Shown here piece after piece: positions 18,047-26,924 of a stretch of 64,000 bases of DNA. Under the pieces are notes generated by a model that was given only the letters and a program-made list of their open reading frames with translations, ran no database searches and was not told the origin of the DNA. The stretch's first letter is position 1, and each line of letters begins with the position of its first letter. The position numbers were made by a program, and so were the translations under genes. This stretch comes from Actinopolyspora lacussalsi (GTDB lineage Bacteria > Actinomycetota > Actinomycetes > Mycobacteriales > Pseudonocardiaceae), in NCBI GenBank assembly GCA_030803735.1, contig JAURUC010000001.1, forward strand, positions 939,501 through 1,003,500. The letters run 5' to 3'.

Positions 18047-19531
18047 TCACAGCCCGCCGACGGCGATGTATTTGGTTTCCAGGTATTCGTCGATGCCGAT
18101 CTTGCCGCCTTCGCGGCCGATGCCGGATTGTTTGACTCCGCCGAAGGGTGCGGCGGCGTTGGAGACCACGCCCTGGTTGAGTCCGACCATGCCGGTCTGC
18201 AGGGATTCGCTGACGCGGAGCGCGCGTGGCATGTCCCGGGTGTAGGCGTAGCTGACCAGCCCGAATTCGGTGTTGTTGGCGGCGGTGACGGCTTCGTCCT
18301 CGTCGGTGAAGGTGCTGATCGGCGCTACGGGCCCGAACACTTCTTCGCTGGTCAGGCGGGCGGATGGGGGGACATCGGTCAGGACTGTGGGCGGGTAGTA
18401 GTAGCCGGGTCCGGTTTCGGCTTTGCCGCCGGTGAGTACGCTCGCGCCCTGGCCGACGGCGTCGTCGACGAGTTCGGTGACTTTGTCGCGTTGGGCGGAG
18501 TCGATCAGCGGGCCGACTTCGACGTTGTCGCCGACACCGCGTCCCAGGCGCAGTGCTCGCATGCGCCGGGTGAGTTTGTCGGTGAATTCCTCGGCGATGT
18601 CGCGGTGCAGGTAGAAGCGGTTGGCCGCGGTGCAGGCTTCACCGATGTTGCGCATTTTGGCCAGCATGGCCCCATCGACGGCGGCGTCGACGTCGGCGTC
18701 GCCGAAGACCAGGAACGGGGCGTTGCCGCCGAGTTCCATGGAAGTTTTGAGTACTTGTCGGGCGGATTGTTCGATCAGGGTGCGTCCCACCGGGGTGGAG
18801 CCGGTGAAGGTGAGTTTGCGGGCGCGGGGGTCGGTGATCAGCGGGCGCATCACCTCGTCGGCGTTCCGGGCGGTGATGATGTTGAGCACGCCGTGGGGCA
18901 GTCCCGCTTCGGTGAGGATCTCGCCCAGGGCCAGCATGGTCAGCGGTGTCTGGTGGGCGGGTTTGATCACCATGGTGCAGCCCGCCGCCACGGCGGGACC
19001 GATTTTTCGGGTGCCCATGGCCATGGGGAAGTTCCAGGGGGTGACCATCAGTGACGGTCCGACCGGTTGGCGTGTGACCAGCATCCGTCCGCTGCCGTTG
19101 GGGGAGACGGCGTAATCGCCGTCGATGCGGACGGCTTCCTCGGCGAACCAGCGGAAGAATTCGGCGGCGTAGGTGACTTCGGCGCGGGACTCGGCCAGCG
19201 GTTTGCCCATTTCCAGCGTCATCAGCAGGGACAGGTCCTCGTGCCTGCTGGTGATCGTCTCGAAGGCGCGCCGCAGGATCTCGCCGCGGTGGCGGGGCGG
19301 GTACGAAGCCCAGGAGGACTGGGCCCGGTCGGCGGCGTCGAGTGCGCGCAGCGCGTCGTCGGCGGTGGCGTCGGGCACGGCGCACAGGGTCGTGGTGGTG
19401 GAGGGGTCTTCGACGGTGAAGGTGCGTTCCGCGGCGGCGGACTGCCATGTTCCGTCGATGAGCAGACCGCGGGGCACGGTGTCGAGGACGGTGGTTTCCC
19501 TGGGGTGGTGTGGCTGGTCGTGGGTGTTCAT
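18047..19531 (-). CDS. gabD: NAD(P)-dependent succinate-semialdehyde dehydrogenase
   Basis: A 494-residue aldehyde dehydrogenase of normal length. It shows 'VTPWNFPMAMGTRKIGPAVA' (oxyanion Asn), 'KLTFTGSTPVGRTL' (cofactor glycine), 'MELGGNAPFLVF' (general-base Glu) and NIGEACTAANRFYLH with the nucleophilic Cys, plus EEVFGPV and 'PFGGVKQSGIGREGG'. The overall pattern, including the N-terminal 'LLIDGTWQSAAAERTFTVED', fits the GabD group that oxidises succinate semialdehyde to succinate in GABA catabolism; a related semialdehyde is possible. No GABA aminotransferase is adjacent. ATG 19531 follows an aaagg site. Confidence 0.85.
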   Translation of the reverse strand: MNTHDQPHHPRETTVLDTVPRGLLIDGTWQSAAAERTFTVEDPSTTTTLCAVPDATADDALRALDAADRAQSSWASYPPRHRGEILRRAFETITSRHEDLSLLMTLEMGKPLAESRAEVTYAAEFFRWFAEEAVRIDGDYAVSPNGSGRMLVTRQPVGPSLMVTPWNFPMAMGTRKIGPAVAAGCTMVIKPAHQTPLTMLALGEILTEAGLPHGVLNIITARNADEVMRPLITDPRARKLTFTGSTPVGRTLIEQSARQVLKTSMELGGNAPFLVFGDADVDAAVDGAMLAKMRNIGEACTAANRFYLHRDIAEEFTDKLTRRMRALRLGRGVGDNVEVGPLIDSAQRDKVTELVDDAVGQGASVLTGGKAETGPGYYYPPTVLTDVPPSARLTSEEVFGPVAPISTFTDEDEAVTAANNTEFGLVSYAYTRDMPRALRVSESLQTGMVGLNQGVVSNAAAPFGGVKQSGIGREGGKIGIDEYLETKYIAVGGL

Positions 19532-19703
19532 GACTTGATGATGCCTTTCGGTGTTCGGGCCGGGACAGTCGACAGGGCCGATGGTGGCGGTCGGTGTCGG
19601 TTCGGGCGCGTTGTGTGGTGACCGGTGGGGCTGTGGGGCTTGTCGGGTGATTCCGGGTGTCTGTCGGGTGATGGCCCGTTTCGGCGAGGGTGGGGGACGC
19701 GGA

Positions 19704-19709
19704 TAAATT
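19704..19709 (+). promoter_or_regulatory. -10 element of a leaderless LCP transcript
   Basis: taaatt at 19704-19709 lies 7 bases before the ATG at 19717, the spacing expected for a transcript starting at or next to the start codon; no ribosome-binding site is visible. Confidence 0.4.
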
Positions 19710-19716
19710 ACCGGGC

Positions 19717-20829
19717 ATGAGCGATTGGTCGGCGAAGCAGCCGAACGGGCGAGGCTCGGCGTCCCGCGGGCAGCAACGGGGCGGATACGACTACTACCGT
19801 GCCGGCGGTTCGCGCGGGGGGAGGTCGTCGTCCCGCGGGCATTCCGGTTCCGGTTCGGCTTCGACCCCCAAGCGCGGGAAGAAACGACGGTGGGGCCGCG
19901 GGATCGGTCTCACGCTGCTGCTGGTGGTGCTGCTGCTGGTGGGCCTCGTGGTCTATGTCGACAGTTCGCTGCAGCGCACCGACGCGTTGGCCGACTACTC
20001 GGGGCGGGTCGAGGACACGCCCGGCACGAACTGGTTGTTGGTGGGTTCCGACAGCCGTGAGGGACTCGACGAGTCGCAGCGTGAGGAGCTTTCGGCGGGC
20101 GATGCCGGAGGCAGGCGCACCGACACCATGATGCTGATGCACATTCCCGCCGGTGGAGGCAAACCGGTACTGGTCAGTCTGCCGCGGGACTCCTCGGTGC
20201 CCATCGCCGGGCACGGGCGGAACAAGCTCAACGCGGCGTTCGCGTTCGGCGGCCCGCAGCTGCTGGTGCGCACGGTGGAAACGATCACCGGGGTGCACAT
20301 GGATCACTACGCCGAGATCGGCCTGGGGGGATTCGCCAATCTGGTCGAGTCGGTCGGCGGGGTCGAGATGTGTCTGGACCAGCCGATGGACGACCCCAAG
20401 GCGGGTGTGAACCTCTCCGCCGGGTGCCAGCGGCTCGACGGGTCGCAGGCGTTGGGTTTCGTGCGCAGCCGCGCCTACGCCGACGGGGATCTGCAGCGGG
20501 TGGAGAACCAGCGCAAACTGCTGGGGGCGTTGATCGACAAGACCACCAGCCCGACGACGTTGCTCAACCCGTTCCGGACGTTTCCGCTGATCTCGGCCAC
20601 CGGCGACACGTTCCTGCTCGACAACGGTGATCACGTGTGGCACCTGGCGGGGCTGGCGGGAGCGATGGGCGACATTTCCTCCGGCGAGGGGTTGTCCGGC
20701 ACGGTGCCCATCGCCGGGTTCGACAGTCTCAACGGCCAGTCGGTGGTGCAGTGGGATTCGCAGCGGGCGTCCCGGCTGTTCGAGGCCATCGCCGCCGACC
20801 GGGCTGTTTCCGAGCAGATGCTGGGCTAG
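19717..20829 (+). CDS. LytR-CpsA-Psr family cell-wall ligase
   Basis: A 370-residue membrane-anchored protein: a 60-residue basic, Gly/Arg/Ser-rich cytoplasmic part ending KRGKKRRWGRG, one transmembrane segment (about 62-81), then an extracytoplasmic LCP domain. Motifs are 'NWLLVGSDSREGLDESQR', 'GRRTDTMMLMHIPAG', 'KPVLVSLPRDSSVPI' and 'LDGSQALGFVRSRAYADGDL', with 'RVENQRKLLGAL', giving the conserved Arg and Asp residues that bind the polyprenyl pyrophosphate. LCP proteins transfer glycopolymers (teichoic-type acids, arabinogalactan) to peptidoglycan. No LytR_C domain follows. The lysozyme gene converges downstream. Confidence 0.9.
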   Translation: MSDWSAKQPNGRGSASRGQQRGGYDYYRAGGSRGGRSSSRGHSGSGSASTPKRGKKRRWGRGIGLTLLLVVLLLVGLVVYVDSSLQRTDALADYSGRVEDTPGTNWLLVGSDSREGLDESQREELSAGDAGGRRTDTMMLMHIPAGGGKPVLVSLPRDSSVPIAGHGRNKLNAAFAFGGPQLLVRTVETITGVHMDHYAEIGLGGFANLVESVGGVEMCLDQPMDDPKAGVNLSAGCQRLDGSQALGFVRSRAYADGDLQRVENQRKLLGALIDKTTSPTTLLNPFRTFPLISATGDTFLLDNGDHVWHLAGLAGAMGDISSGEGLSGTVPIAGFDSLNGQSVVQWDSQRASRLFEAIAADRAVSEQMLG

Positions 20830-20843
20830 CGGCGGCCACCGGA

Positions 20844-20865
20844 GGCACCGGCTGGGGCCGGTGCC
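20844..20865. terminator. Terminator between convergent LCP and lysozyme genes
   Basis: ggcaccggc (20844-20852) pairs perfectly with gccggtgcc (20857-20865) around a tggg tetraloop; it lies 15 bases after the LCP stop and can serve both genes. Confidence 0.7.
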
Positions 20866-20910
20866 CGTCCGGACTCGGGATGTGGGGCTGCTGGTCTCAC
20901 ACTGCGGGTG

Positions 20911-21705
20911 TCACGGGGCCGTGGTGGCGAACCGTTTCAGCGCGGCCATGTCGCCGTTGAACAGGTTCTGGTCGCCGGGAAACGTTCCCCGGTTGTCGTG
21001 TTGCCAGATCGCGTGACTGCCCCAGCCCGCGGGAAGCTCCCCCACCCGTGGGCCGTACCGCGCGACCCACAGGGGATTGTTGCCCGCGAAGTCCGGGTTG
21101 GCCGAGGTGCAGGTGTTCCACCAGTGCCGGGTGGTGTAGATGGCGGGGAAACGGTCGGTCAACGAACGGTAGGTGTCGCTGAATTCGGCGATCCAGTCGG
21201 ACATGGCGGCGGGGGAGAGCCCGTAGCAGTCGTCGGGCCCGTACGGGTTGTACTCGATGTCCAGCGCTCCCGGCAGGGTGTGCCCGTCGGGGGACCATCC
21301 GCCGCCGTTGGCGACGAAGAACCGGGCCTGTTCGGCCGCGCCGGACAGGTCGGGGCGGCCGAAGTGGTAGGCCCCGCGCAGCATTCCCACACGCAGCGCC
21401 CCTTCGTACTGCGACGAGAAGGTCGGGCTGCGGAACCCGGTGCCTTCGGTGGCTTTGACGTAGCTGAATCGGGCGCCCCGGCGCCAGGCGGAGTTCCAGT
21501 TCACCGTGCCCTGGTGCCCGCTGACGTCCATCCCGGCGACGGTGGCGCCGGAGGTGAGAGGGCTGGGGGCGTGGGTGGCCGCTGCGGCGGGTGTGGCCAG
21601 TCCCACCACGGTGACAGCGAGCACACCCGCCAGGCGGGCCGCGCGGCGCGGTTTCGTCCCGGGGTGTCGACGTGATCGGCTGGCTGCGGAGCTGACATCG
21701 CTCAC
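20911..21705 (-). CDS. Secreted GH25 lysozyme (N,O-diacetylmuramidase type)
   Basis: A 264-residue exported muramidase. The N-terminus has a twin-basic stretch, hydrophobic core 'LAGVLAVTVVGLATPAAAAT' and signal-peptidase site near residue 43. The GH25 domain shows 'AGMDVSGHQGTVNW' (catalytic Asp), 'FSYVKATEGTGF', 'GAYHFGRPDLSGAAEQARFF', 'GALDIEYNPYG' (catalytic Glu), 'PAIYTTRHWWNTC' and a final 'WGSHAIWQHDNRGTFPGDQN'. It cleaves the MurNAc-GlcNAc bond of peptidoglycan. I chose GTG 21705, because aggagg lies 9 bases upstream; an ATG at 21753 would add 16 residues. Divergent from the ABC-class ATPase. Confidence 0.92.
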   Translation of the reverse strand: MSDVSSAASRSRRHPGTKPRRAARLAGVLAVTVVGLATPAAAATHAPSPLTSGATVAGMDVSGHQGTVNWNSAWRRGARFSYVKATEGTGFRSPTFSSQYEGALRVGMLRGAYHFGRPDLSGAAEQARFFVANGGGWSPDGHTLPGALDIEYNPYGPDDCYGLSPAAMSDWIAEFSDTYRSLTDRFPAIYTTRHWWNTCTSANPDFAGNNPLWVARYGPRVGELPAGWGSHAIWQHDNRGTFPGDQNLFNGDMAALKRFATTAP

Positions 21706-21875
21706 GACGGTGATCCTCCTCGATGATTCGGGTGGTGACGATCGCGCGTTCAAACACGCACCGTGTCGCCGTGACCCGGCTGGGAGGCTACCGAAAGCGC
21801 CCCGTCAGGCCCTGTCACACGCGCCGGGGAGAACTCGATTGGATATTCACCGACGGCTCGGGTACCCATCGGGGG

Positions 21876-23606
21876 ATGGCACAACGAGCGAGTAACAATC
21901 GTGGCCCGAGTGGGCGTGGTCAATCGGCCGAACCGACCAATCGCACCGCCCAGGGGCTACGCGACCAACTCAGGTCGATGCACGGCGCCAGCTACGGGCG
22001 CTACAAGTCGCTGACCGGCACCTGGTCCTTCGACGGGTTCACGCTGCAGATACAGCGGGTCCAGCCCGACCCCTACGCCCCGGCCAGCCGCTGCGAAGTC
22101 CGCGTCACCCCCGAACACGCCGGGTTTCCCCCCGACCTGTGGTCCAACCCGGCACGAGCCCGCGGGCTCGCCGGGGTGCTGGTGCGGGCGGTGCACCGCC
22201 GACTCAAAGACAGCAAACTCAGCGTCGACGCGGGCAGGCAACAGGTCCTCGACCGCAGCGCCTGCCAGATCGTCGACGGCACCGTGGTCCTGCGCCTGGG
22301 CATCGACATGCCCGGACGCGGACGCAGCATCGACGGCAAGCAGGCCGAGCAGGCGCTGTGCCGCGATCTGCCCGACACCGTCGAGGCCGCGCTGCGGTGG
22401 CACACCGCCGACCAGTCCCGGGTGCGTGAGTTCGTCGACTCCATCGAGGACACCGACGCGCTGCGGCGCGAACTCGCCCCGCACAACCTGGTGGCCTTCG
22501 TCGCCGACGGCGCGGTGCTTCCCCGCCGCAGCGGCATCGACGACCGCCCGCTGCAGCAGGCAGTGCCCTTCTCCTCCCCGGAATCGCTGCGGGTGGAGTT
22601 CGACCTGCCCAACCGGGGGCGCGTGTCCGGCATGGGCATCCCCGAAGGCATCAGCCTGATCGTCGGCGGTGGTTTCCACGGCAAGTCCACCCTGCTGCGC
22701 GCCCTGGAACACGGCATCTACGACCATGTTCCCGGCGACGGCCGGGAGCTGGTGGTGTGCACCCCCGACACCGTCAAGGTCCGCGCCGAGGACGGCAGGC
22801 GCGTGCACCGCGTCGACGTCAGCCCCTTCGTCAGCCACCTGCCCACCGGCTCGGACACCAGCGACTTCTCCACCGACAACGCCTCGGGCTCGACCTCGCA
22901 GGCAGCCTCGATCGTCGAAGCGGTCGAAGCCGGGTCGAACGCGCTGCTGCTGGACGAGGACACCGCCGCGACCAACCTGATGATCCGCGACGCGCGGATG
23001 CAGGAACTGGTGGCCAAGGACTCCGAGCCGTTGACACCGTTCCTGGACCTCATCCGCCCGCTGCACCAGCGGCACGGGGTGTCCACCGTGATGGTCATGG
23101 GCGGCTCCGGTGACTACATGGACGTCGCCGACCGGGTGCTGATGCTGGACTCCTACCGCTGCTACGAGGTCACCGACCGAGCCCGCGCCCTGGCCACCAC
23201 CCCCACCGGGCGGCATCGGGAAGCCGAGACGTTTCCCGACACCCGTGCCCGCGTGCCCGACCCCAGGTCGATCGAGACCGACCGGCCGAAGGTGCGTTCG
23301 CGCGGCACCGACGCGTTGACCTTGGGACAGTCCACCGTGGAACTGCGGGCCGTGGAACAGCTGGTCGACCCCAGCCAGGTCACCGGCATCGGCCTGGCGC
23401 TGGTCACCTGCGCCCGCTCCGGCATGCTCGACGGCAGCCGCACCGTGCACGAGGTGCTCGACGCCTACGACGCCGAAGTCGCCAAACGCGGCATCCACGC
23501 CGTCGACGACCGCTACGTCGGCGACTTCGCCGTGCCGCGTCGTTTCGAACTCGCCGCCGCGCTCAACCGGCTGCGCACCCTGCGCGTCGGGGCCTTCCGG
23601 GACTGA
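21876..23606 (+). CDS. Predicted ATPase of the ABC class (Pfam ABC_ATPase, PF09818)
   Basis: A 576-residue soluble protein. It has 'LIVGGGFHGKSTLLRALEHG' (atypical Walker A, residues 264-271), a signature-like STDNASGSTSQAA (332-344), Walker B 'NALLLDEDTAATNLMIRD' (from about 355) and 'STVMVMGGSGDYMDVADRVL'. These are the marks of a family of stand-alone ABC-class ATPases of unknown function, widespread in bacteria. A family-specific N-terminal region covers residues 25-250. No membrane segment exists, so it is not a transporter subunit. ATG 21876 is the first plausible start. It begins the C-rich plus-strand gene run. Confidence 0.85.
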   Translation: MAQRASNNRGPSGRGQSAEPTNRTAQGLRDQLRSMHGASYGRYKSLTGTWSFDGFTLQIQRVQPDPYAPASRCEVRVTPEHAGFPPDLWSNPARARGLAGVLVRAVHRRLKDSKLSVDAGRQQVLDRSACQIVDGTVVLRLGIDMPGRGRSIDGKQAEQALCRDLPDTVEAALRWHTADQSRVREFVDSIEDTDALRRELAPHNLVAFVADGAVLPRRSGIDDRPLQQAVPFSSPESLRVEFDLPNRGRVSGMGIPEGISLIVGGGFHGKSTLLRALEHGIYDHVPGDGRELVVCTPDTVKVRAEDGRRVHRVDVSPFVSHLPTGSDTSDFSTDNASGSTSQAASIVEAVEAGSNALLLDEDTAATNLMIRDARMQELVAKDSEPLTPFLDLIRPLHQRHGVSTVMVMGGSGDYMDVADRVLMLDSYRCYEVTDRARALATTPTGRHREAETFPDTRARVPDPRSIETDRPKVRSRGTDALTLGQSTVELRAVEQLVDPSQVTGIGLALVTCARSGMLDGSRTVHEVLDAYDAEVAKRGIHAVDDRYVGDFAVPRRFELAAALNRLRTLRVGAFRD

Positions 23607-23727
23607 CAACCCCGCCCGCACCGTGTCAGGTGGGTTTTCCCCGCACATCGAGGTGGGCACCCTGACACCAGGGACCTCGGGACGTCGACGGCGCCGCACC
23701 CGCACCGCGGCCCGAAGGAGGCCGACC

Positions 23728-24393
23728 ATGGGCAACCGCGATGCCTTCGACAGCGACACGGTCTACACCGACCGCGCCCACGCGGGGCGTGTCCTGGCCG
23801 GGCAACTGGCCCAGCACCGGCTGGTCGAGCCGGTGGTGCTGGGGCTGGCCCGCGGCGGGGTGCCGGTGGCCGCGGAAGTGGCCGCGGCGCTGCACGCCCC
23901 GGTGCGGGCCTGCGTGGCCCGCAAGATCGGCGCACCCGGCCAGCCGGAACTGGCGTTGGGCGCGGTGGCCGCGCAGGGCCCGCCCACCTACGACCAGCGG
24001 CTGCTGGGGGCCTTCGGGCTCGACGCCGAACAGCTCAGCACCCAGTGCCAGCAGCAACGGGCCGAGGCCCGCAGGCAGGAGCGGGCCTACCAGCACGAGG
24101 CGCCGGTGGAACTGTCCGGCCGGGACGTGATCGTCGTCGACGACGGGCTGGCCACCGGCGCCACCGCCCGCGCCGCGATCCGGCGAGTCCACCAGGACGA
24201 GCCGGCCCGCGTCGTGCTGGCCGTGCCGGTCGGTTCTCCCGAGGCCGTGGCGGCGCTGTCCGGCGAGGTCGACCTGCTGGTGTGCCCCAGCACTCCCACC
24301 GCGTTCTCCGCGGTGGGGCAGTGGTACCGCGACTTCCGGCCGGTCACCGACGAGGAGCTGCACCGGCTGCTGGGCCACGGCGTGCCGGGATAG
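23728..24393 (+). CDS. Phosphoribosyltransferase-domain protein
   Basis: A 221-residue type I phosphoribosyltransferase-fold protein. 'VVLGLARGGVPVAAEVA' is the N-terminal beta-alpha element with the PRTase PPi loop, and 'DVIVVDDGLATGATARAAIR' is the 13-residue PRPP motif with two acidic residues and TGAT. 'ARKIGAPGQPELALGAVA' is typical of the broad family (COG1926-like) whose substrate is not known. A strong gaaggagg site precedes ATG 23728. It sits 98 bases before a Clp ATPase gene and may be in the same stress-related transcript. Confidence 0.85.
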   Translation: MGNRDAFDSDTVYTDRAHAGRVLAGQLAQHRLVEPVVLGLARGGVPVAAEVAAALHAPVRACVARKIGAPGQPELALGAVAAQGPPTYDQRLLGAFGLDAEQLSTQCQQQRAEARRQERAYQHEAPVELSGRDVIVVDDGLATGATARAAIRRVHQDEPARVVLAVPVGSPEAVAALSGEVDLLVCPSTPTAFSAVGQWYRDFRPVTDEELHRLLGHGVPG

Positions 24394-24491
24394 GCACCAC
24401 CCGCACACCGCCACATCGGTATTGGCCAGGATGGACAGCGTGATCACCGTGGGACCACACCACGACCAGCCACGCCGATCGGGAGTGCGAC

Positions 24492-26924
24492 GTGAGTAGC
24501 GGCCGGGCCTTCGAACCGTCACCGGGTGTCGAGTCGCTGCTCGACGAACTGCTGCGCGCCCGCGGCGATGACACCGGCAGCGACACCACCCACCGCGGGC
24601 AGACCGGTGTGCTCGACGAGCAGGCCCGCACGGTGCTGTCCACAGCCGTGCACGCCGCCCGCGACTGGGGCCACACCGCCCTCGACGACACCCACCTGCT
24701 GTGGGCACTGACCCAGACCGGCCCCACCGCCTCGATGCTGCGCGAGACCGGGGTGGCCGTGGACCGGCTGGCCCGCAGCCTGCGCACCCTGGCCGGGGCG
24801 CACGAGGCCACCGGCGGCTCGGCCGACCCGCGCCCCTGGCTGACCAGCGCCGCACGGCACGCCCTGCTGGGTTCCTACCGGCAGGCGCGGCACGAGGGCG
24901 CCGCCCAGCTCGGGACGCGGCACCTGCTGCTGGGTGTGGCCACCGACGCCGACTCCGCGGCGGGGCGAGCACTGGCACGGGCGATCGAACAGGGCGAGCA
25001 CCACCGCGCCGGCCCCGCCGAGCACACCGAGCAGGACCACCACGACACCACGCACCCCGCCACGCCGTGGCTGGACGAGTTCGGTGTGGACATCACCGCC
25101 CGCGCCGCCGCGGGCGACATCGACCCCGTGACAGGACGGGACCACCAGATCGACCAGATCGTGGAGGTGCTGGCACGGCGCGGCAAGAACAGCCCCGTGC
25201 TGCTCGGGGAGGCCGGAGTGGGCAAAACCGCCATCGTGGAAGGGCTGGCCCACCGCATCAGCACCAACACCGCGCCGCCGCTGCTGGCGGGCCGCCGACT
25301 CGTCTCCCTCGACGTCACCGGCCTCGTCGCGGGCGCGCAACACCGCGGGGACTTCGAACGACGACTGCGGGAACTGCTGCGTGAAGTCACCGAACACCGG
25401 CAGGACCTGATCGTGTTCGTCGACGAGATCCACGCGCTGATCGGCACCGGAGCCGGTGACGGCGCGCTGGACGCGGCCACCGTGGTCAAACCCGCCCTGG
25501 CACGCGGTGAACTTCCCCTGATCGGCGCCACCACCACCGAGGAATACCGCAGGCACATCGAAAAGGACCCGGCCCTGGAACGACGGTTCCACCCCGTCAC
25601 GGTGCCCGAACCCACGGTGGCCGAGACCACCGCGATCCTGCGGGGACTGCGGCAGCGCTACCAGCAGCACCATCGCATCCGCATCGACGAACGGGCGCTG
25701 CGGCACGCCGCCACGCTGGCCGAGCGCCACATCCCCGACCGTTTCCTGCCCGACAAGGCCGTCGACGTGCTCGACCAGGCCTGCGCCCGCCTGCGACTAC
25801 GGCACGACCGCGAGCCCACCGGCACCGCCACCCGGCCACTACTGGGAACCGACACCGTCACCGAAGTCGTCGCCGAGCGCACCGGCCTGCCGCTGACCGA
25901 ACTCGGCACCACCGAACGCGGCAAACTCCGCGAACTCGACACCCGACTGTCCGAACGCGTCATCGGCCAGCCACAGGCCACCCGCACCGTCGCCGACGCC
26001 ATCCGCCGCGCCCGCACCGGCCTGTCCGACCCGGACCGCCCGTTGTGCAGCTTCGTGTTCACCGGCCCCACCGGGGTGGGCAAAACGGAACTGGCGCGGG
26101 CGCTGGCGGCCGCGCTGTTTTCCGACAGCGACCGCACAGTGCGGTTCGACATGGGCGAATTCCAGGAAAAGCACAGTGTCTCCCGCCTGATCGGTGCCCC
26201 ACCCGGCTATCTCGGCCACGACGAACCCGGCCAACTCACCAACAGCATCCGCACCCACCCCTACAGCGTGCTGCTGCTCGACGAGATCGAAAAAGCCCAC
26301 CCCGACATCCTCAACACGCTGCTGCAGGTGCTCGACGCGGGCAGGCTCACCGACTCCAACGGCACCACCGTGAACTTCAGCAACACCGTGGTGATCATGA
26401 CCTCCAACATCGGAGCCGAGCAGGCACTGCTCGCCGCCGAGCCCGACCAGTCTCCGTTCGACCCCGTCGCCGCGCTGAGCGCGCGGCTGCGACCGGAGTT
26501 CGTCAACCGCATCGACGAGATCGTGCCGTTCCAGCCGCTGACCACCGACGCGCTGGTCGACATCGCCGAGTCGCTGCTGGAGCACACCCGGCAGCGGCTG
26601 CGCAGCCGGGGTATGCGGCTGGAGATCACCGAGCCCGCCGTGGCATGGCTCGTGCACCGCGGCGAACACCGCGAGTTCGGGGCGCGGCAGCTGCGGCGGG
26701 TCATCGAACGGGAACTGCACAACCGCATCGCCACCCTGCTGACCGAACACCCCGCCCCGGAGGGCAAGACCGTGCACGTCGACCTCGACGAACAGGAAAC
26801 ACTGACCGTGCGGCTGGCCGGGGCACAGCGGCACACCGACGGCGACCGCCCCACCGAGCCGGGCCGAGCGAGCACACCGGTCACCACCCCGGCCGGCGGC
26901 GACGGTGCCACGATGGAGCCATGA
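24492..26924 (+). CDS. Clp-type AAA+ unfoldase without M-domain (ClpC/ClpA-like)
   Basis: An 810-residue double-AAA+ protein. The N-domain (to about 160) has two Clp_N-like repeats ('ALDDTHLLWALTQTG', 'QLGTRHLLLGVATDA'). D1 has GEAGVGKT (239-246), 'LIVFVDEIHALIGTGAG' and 'LPLIGATTTEEYRRHIEKD'; D2 has GPTGVGKT (525-532), 'YSVLLLDEIEKAHPDI' and 'VVIMTSNIGAEQ'. Between D1 and D2 only about 20 residues replace the coiled-coil M-domain of ClpB, so it is not a ClpB disaggregase. I see no IGF/IGL-type ClpP-binding loop by eye, so partner proteases are uncertain. GTG 24492 start; stop overlaps the next ATG (ATGA), indicating translational coupling. Confidence 0.88.
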   Translation: MSSGRAFEPSPGVESLLDELLRARGDDTGSDTTHRGQTGVLDEQARTVLSTAVHAARDWGHTALDDTHLLWALTQTGPTASMLRETGVAVDRLARSLRTLAGAHEATGGSADPRPWLTSAARHALLGSYRQARHEGAAQLGTRHLLLGVATDADSAAGRALARAIEQGEHHRAGPAEHTEQDHHDTTHPATPWLDEFGVDITARAAAGDIDPVTGRDHQIDQIVEVLARRGKNSPVLLGEAGVGKTAIVEGLAHRISTNTAPPLLAGRRLVSLDVTGLVAGAQHRGDFERRLRELLREVTEHRQDLIVFVDEIHALIGTGAGDGALDAATVVKPALARGELPLIGATTTEEYRRHIEKDPALERRFHPVTVPEPTVAETTAILRGLRQRYQQHHRIRIDERALRHAATLAERHIPDRFLPDKAVDVLDQACARLRLRHDREPTGTATRPLLGTDTVTEVVAERTGLPLTELGTTERGKLRELDTRLSERVIGQPQATRTVADAIRRARTGLSDPDRPLCSFVFTGPTGVGKTELARALAAALFSDSDRTVRFDMGEFQEKHSVSRLIGAPPGYLGHDEPGQLTNSIRTHPYSVLLLDEIEKAHPDILNTLLQVLDAGRLTDSNGTTVNFSNTVVIMTSNIGAEQALLAAEPDQSPFDPVAALSARLRPEFVNRIDEIVPFQPLTTDALVDIAESLLEHTRQRLRSRGMRLEITEPAVAWLVHRGEHREFGARQLRRVIERELHNRIATLLTEHPAPEGKTVHVDLDEQETLTVRLAGAQRHTDGDRPTEPGRASTPVTTPAGGDGATMEP

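Noticed and set aside
10456..20829. Secondary-metabolite gene cluster
   Set aside because: Two GntR regulators, transporters, an LLM oxidoreductase and a methyltransferase occur, but no core biosynthetic enzyme (PKS, NRPS, terpene cyclase, RiPP maturase) is present.
21957..23759. A 600-codon open frame antisense to the ABC-class ATPase
   Set aside because: Composition is Gly/Val/His-rich without domain features; the plus-strand frame has clear ATPase motifs.
24519..25730. Long open frame antisense to the Clp ATPase gene
   Set aside because: No motif and composition typical of an antisense shadow.
24492..26924. ClpB disaggregase
   Set aside because: Only about 20 residues lie between the two AAA+ modules where ClpB has its long coiled-coil M-domain.
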